Shown here piece after piece: positions 4,444-5,402 of a DNA stretch of 5,402 bases. Under the pieces are notes generated by a model. The model was not told the DNA's origin. It saw only the letters and a program-made list of their open reading frames with translations, and did not search any database. A program made the translations under genes and the position numbers. Every line of letters starts with the position of its first letter. Position 1 is the first letter of the stretch. This DNA is from Candidatus Acetothermia bacterium (GTDB taxonomy: Bacteria; Bipolaricaulota; Bipolaricaulia; Bipolaricaulales; Bipolaricaulaceae), in the NCBI GenBank assembly GCA_003552425.1, contig PUMC01000089.1:1-5402 (forward strand). The letters run 5' to 3'.

Positions 4444-5402
4444 TTAGCTGTTCGTTATAACAACGGTTTCGGTCATGTCGGGTGCTTGGTCGTAAACGGC
4501 GGCTCTTACCCAGCTGATAATGCCTGATTCAAACCAACTTGAAGGAATCTTGTCGGTGGAGAACCCGTAACTTTTCAGTGCGATTCCCTGCTGAATCAAC
4601 ACACCCAAAGACTCTTTTAGCTGTATTTGTTCATGCACCGTTAACTCCTTGTTCAGCAACAAAGATTCCGCCACCGCAACGTAATCGGTGATAACTAAAC
4701 TCTTATCCACCAGTAAAGCATCATGCATCCCGACACCGTCAGAAACCGCTACGCCACGAAACTTGTCTACAACAACAACATCATCAACAGCAACAACCTC
4801 ACTCAAAACAACAGTGTTATCTGCAACATCAACTTCTTGTTCTTCACTCCAACTCCCAAATGCAGGTTCAGGAGAAACATATTTCGCTACAATAATGTTG
4901 TCATACCAGTTTCTCTGACTCCAATTTGCTGCCCAACCATCGTACAAGCCAAAACCAACATACAAGTTTGAGGTTTTACCCACCACTTCGTCGAACTGCA
5001 AAACTTCTGTTTTTTCTACCCAACCCGAATTTGTGGTTCCTCCCGCTAACAAGTTGTAAGGGTTATCTCCTCCTCCTGCATGCAACGTTGTGTTTCCTTC
5101 AAACCACCATACCCCCGCATTTGTCACTGTAGACGCTGAAGTTGTGGAAGTTGCTTTCCAATCCACAATAACGCGGTAACCTTCCCCTGACGGCTTCTCT
5201 GGCAAAATTTTCCGTAGACACCGCGCTTCATGAACAACTCGTCCTGAACCGCTAATATGTGCGGAAGGCGACGGGTTTCCATCGGCAGTGCTGAGGCTAA
5301 GAGAGTAGCCTGCTGAACCCCAATAACTCCATCCTTCAAGGTCTTCTGCGAATTCGCTGTAAAGAATGAAAGTTTCTTCAGCGTCGCTTTCACTTTCCGC
5401 AG
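4444..5402 (-). CDS. CBM-like beta-sandwich protein with C-terminal repeats, 5' end outside window
   Basis: The reading frame is open from the right edge to TAA at 4444-4446, giving 318 visible residues and no start codon that must be used. TTG at 5205 is only an internal Leu. The residues before it (visible 17-65), such as EFAEDLEGWSYWGSAGYSLS, form the natural first strands of the same domain. Visible residues about 11-175 look like one CBM/jelly-roll domain. They include YRVIVDWKATS, Trp-rich VWWFEGNTTLHAGGG, LYVGFGLYDGWAANWS and the last strand DNIIVAKYV. A Ser/Glu-rich linker precedes the domain. It is followed by degenerate V/D-rich repeats (about 188-275) and a short C-terminal domain with two Trp (FSTDKIPSSWFESGIISWVR). 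Lying before the neck genes, it could be a capsid decoration, fibre or receptor-binding protein. It is probably a virion surface protein that binds glycans; this is inferred. Confidence 0.75.
   Translation of the reverse strand, partial: AESESDAEETFILYSEFAEDLEGWSYWGSAGYSLSLSTADGNPSPSAHISGSGRVVHEARCLRKILPEKPSGEGYRVIVDWKATSTTSASTVTNAGVWWFEGNTTLHAGGGDNPYNLLAGGTTNSGWVEKTEVLQFDEVVGKTSNLYVGFGLYDGWAANWSQRNWYDNIIVAKYVSPEPAFGSWSEEQEVDVADNTVVLSEVVAVDDVVVVDKFRGVAVSDGVGMHDALLVDKSLVITDYVAVAESLLLNKELTVHEQIQLKESLGVLIQQGIALKSYGFSTDKIPSSWFESGIISWVRAAVYDQAPDMTETVVITNS
4585..4839 (-). repeat. degenerate tandem protein repeats of about 18-20 residues
   Basis: Within the partial CBM-like protein there are about four units of the pattern V-x-V-x-D-x-V-x-L-x-E-x-L-x-V-x-K. 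Examples are GVAVSDGVGMHDALLVDK, LVITDYVAVAESLLLNK and LTVHEQIQLKESLGVLI, with a less regular first unit EVDVADNTVVLSEVVAV. The strict alternation of hydrophobic and polar residues with D or E at the turns suggests stacked beta-strands of a fibre-like or solenoid stalk. The repeat is seen in protein rather than as exact DNA repeats, so it is old or under selection at the protein level. Confidence 0.6.

Noticed and set aside
4688..5132. Three overlapping plus-strand frames rich in Ser/Thr/Asn or Pro/Leu
   Set aside because: They are antisense to the partial gene. Their odd composition follows from GTT/GTC Val codons of its repeats read in reverse.
5124..5393. 89-aa minus-strand reading frame at the right edge
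   Set aside because: It overlaps the partial CBM-like gene in another frame. The other frame continues coherent beta-sandwich sequence through the whole stretch, whereas this one shows no family pattern.

Overview
The window looks like part of the structural (neck and tail) gene cluster of a head-tailed virus or provirus. The host is most likely an archaeon. The reasons are Shine-Dalgarno sequences of the GGAGG/GAGGTGA type, a TATA-like box at a plausible archaeal spacing in front of the one plus-strand gene, frequent TTG starts, and a 67-residue HNH-like protein of a kind I associate with archaeal genomes. The sequence alone does not settle the phylum, and a bacterial host is not formally excluded.

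Layout. Positions 1-143 are AT-rich non-coding DNA with a putative promoter. A small plus-strand gene (144-347) encodes a degenerate HNH-like protein and ends in a T-tract. Everything from 354 to the right edge is one tightly packed minus-strand operon, read right to left. Its order is: a CBM-like (carbohydrate-binding-module-like) beta-sandwich/repeat protein cut by the window edge (4444-5402); a probable head-tail connector/stopper (4026-4421); a 447-aa three-domain tail protein (2683-4026); an HK97-gp10-like neck/tail-completion protein (2282-2680); a 105-aa helical, glycine/alanine-rich protein that may be a minimal tape measure (1963-2280); and a gp27-like tail hub (354-1958). Gaps are -1 to +22 bases, so co-transcription is very likely. 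The operon promoter lies outside the window.

How they work together. The connector and gp10-like protein would close the head and join the tail. The 447-aa protein combines a tail-terminator-like domain with a tail-tube/distal-tail-like domain. The hub would cap the tail tip. The most striking theme is that three of the six operon proteins carry an extra, probably jelly-roll, carbohydrate-binding-like domain. One is inserted precisely inside the hub, one sits between the two tail domains of the 447-aa protein, and one is in the partial protein. This suggests a short tail with glycan-binding modules at several levels. Base composition also switches sharply inside the operon (about 3000-4130), consistent with modular exchange. 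All functional calls are from pattern recognition of protein sequence, not from database searches.
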